From: Pseudonocardia sediminis
GTDB taxonomy: Bacteria > Actinomycetota > Actinomycetes > Mycobacteriales > Pseudonocardiaceae
Direction of reading: 5' to 3'
Length of the DNA stretch: 64,000 nucleotides
Assembly: GCF_004217185.1 (NCBI RefSeq)
Contig: NZ_SHKL01000001.1
Coordinates: 4,338,001-4,402,000, forward strand
The first letter of the stretch is position 1. Every line of letters begins with the position of its first letter. A model generated the notes under the pieces. The model did not search any database. It was not told the DNA's origin and worked only from the letters and a program-made list of their open reading frames with translations. Position numbers and translations under genes: made by a program. Of the stretch, positions 63,725-64,000 are shown in pieces.

Positions 63725-63766
63725 CGTGAGCGGATATCGCTGCCCTGGCAGCGATATCCGCTCACG
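63725..63766. terminator. Strong bidirectional terminator between convergent genes
   Basis: A perfect 20-bp stem (63725-63744 with 63747-63766) around a 2-nt centre (CT). The arms contain CGTGAGCGGATATCGC. It lies directly after the acyl-CoA ligase stop and 40 nt from the stop of the opposing monooxygenase gene. Confidence 0.85.
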
Positions 63767-63805
63767 GGTGTCACCACCGGCGCGGGTTCGTTCCGCCGGA
63801 GAGGC

Positions 63806-64000
63806 TCACGCCCGGTGGTGCGACTCCTGCAACGCGTAGACCGGGGTGTCGATGCCCTCCTGGCGTGCCTTGAGCTGCAGCGCCAGGTAGAGCGAGTAGT
63901 GCCGCGACTGGTGCAGGTTGCCGCCGTGGAACCACAGGTTCTGCTGCTGCGTGGGCTTCCACATGTTGCGCTGCTCGCCCTCCCACGGACCGGGGTCCTT
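63806..64000 (-). CDS. Flavin-containing monooxygenase-like NAD(P)/FAD oxidoreductase, C-terminus only
   Basis: The last 64 codons of a gene that starts beyond the window. NMWKPTQQQNLWFHGGNLHQ, then SRHYSLYLALQLKARQEGID and TPVYALQESHHRA, match the C-terminus of actinomycete FMO/Baeyer-Villiger-type flavoproteins. It probably belongs to the same catabolic group as the VOC, SDR and ligase genes. Only the tail is visible, so the flavin motifs cannot be checked. Confidence 0.8.
   Translation of the reverse strand, partial: KDPGPWEGEQRNMWKPTQQQNLWFHGGNLHQSRHYSLYLALQLKARQEGIDTPVYALQESHHRA

Noticed and set aside
1..64000. tRNA or rRNA genes, insertion sequences, integrase or att sites around the defence region
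   Set aside because: None could be recognised by reading both strands, so island mobility is not supported by direct evidence here.

Overview
The window is very G+C-rich and dense in GTG starts and 1-4 nt start/stop overlaps. It carries F420-type luciferase-like oxidoreductases, an Rpf-type secreted protein, a type 2 (Pgl) BREX operon and a mycosporine-like amino acid (MAA) cluster. This points to a Pseudonocardiaceae actinomycete, most likely Pseudonocardia, a genus known to carry MAA clusters. The genus is an inference; no rRNA or other species marker is present.

1-3.4 kb (minus strand): the start of an MAA operon. A HAD-fold protein that has lost both motif I aspartates is followed by mysA (demethyl-4-deoxygadusol synthase), mysB (O-methyltransferase) and mysC (ATP-grasp ligase, cut by the window edge). 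The mys genes overlap by 4 nt. 3.4-11.2 kb: two unknown proteins, an M13 (PepO) metallopeptidase, a DUF2695 protein divergent from a DUF2945 protein, a small membrane protein, a frameshifted GNAT acetyltransferase and a DHA2-type MFS pump.

11.2-47.1 kb: an extended defence-type island, almost all on the minus strand. It begins with a PLD-helicase-DUF3427 protein. Housekeeping-like genes follow (DUF808, a second DUF2695, an unknown protein, EcsC). Next come a 1682-residue SF1 helicase fused to a Vsr/DUF559-like nuclease and two winged helices, and a damaged macro-domain gene. The core is a complete-order BREX type 2 operon transcribed pglW-pglX-pglY-pglZ-brxD-brxHI, preceded by two GmrSD-like (DUF262/HNH) type IV restriction genes. 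The second GmrSD lies 3 nt from pglW. Two reading frames, pglX (codon 523) and the first GmrSD gene (codon 62), are each interrupted by one in-frame TAG with clear homology on both sides. The island ends with a divergent OGG-fold protein.

47.1-64 kb: an MFS transporter fused to three carboxypeptidase-regulatory-like repeats, three 35-bp tandem repeats, a PPOX-fold protein, an Rpf-like protein, a TetR/MFS divergent pair, an HSL-type esterase, dps, an F420-type oxidoreductase and a cold shock protein. A small HTH gene faces a 14-residue polylysine ORF across three identical-architecture palindromes. A SulP transporter follows. Last is a catabolic group: extradiol-dioxygenase-like VOC protein, luciferase-like oxidoreductase and TetR divergent from SDR and acyl-CoA ligase, ending in the tail of a flavin monooxygenase. 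No tRNA, rRNA, CRISPR array, insertion sequence or recognised riboswitch was seen.
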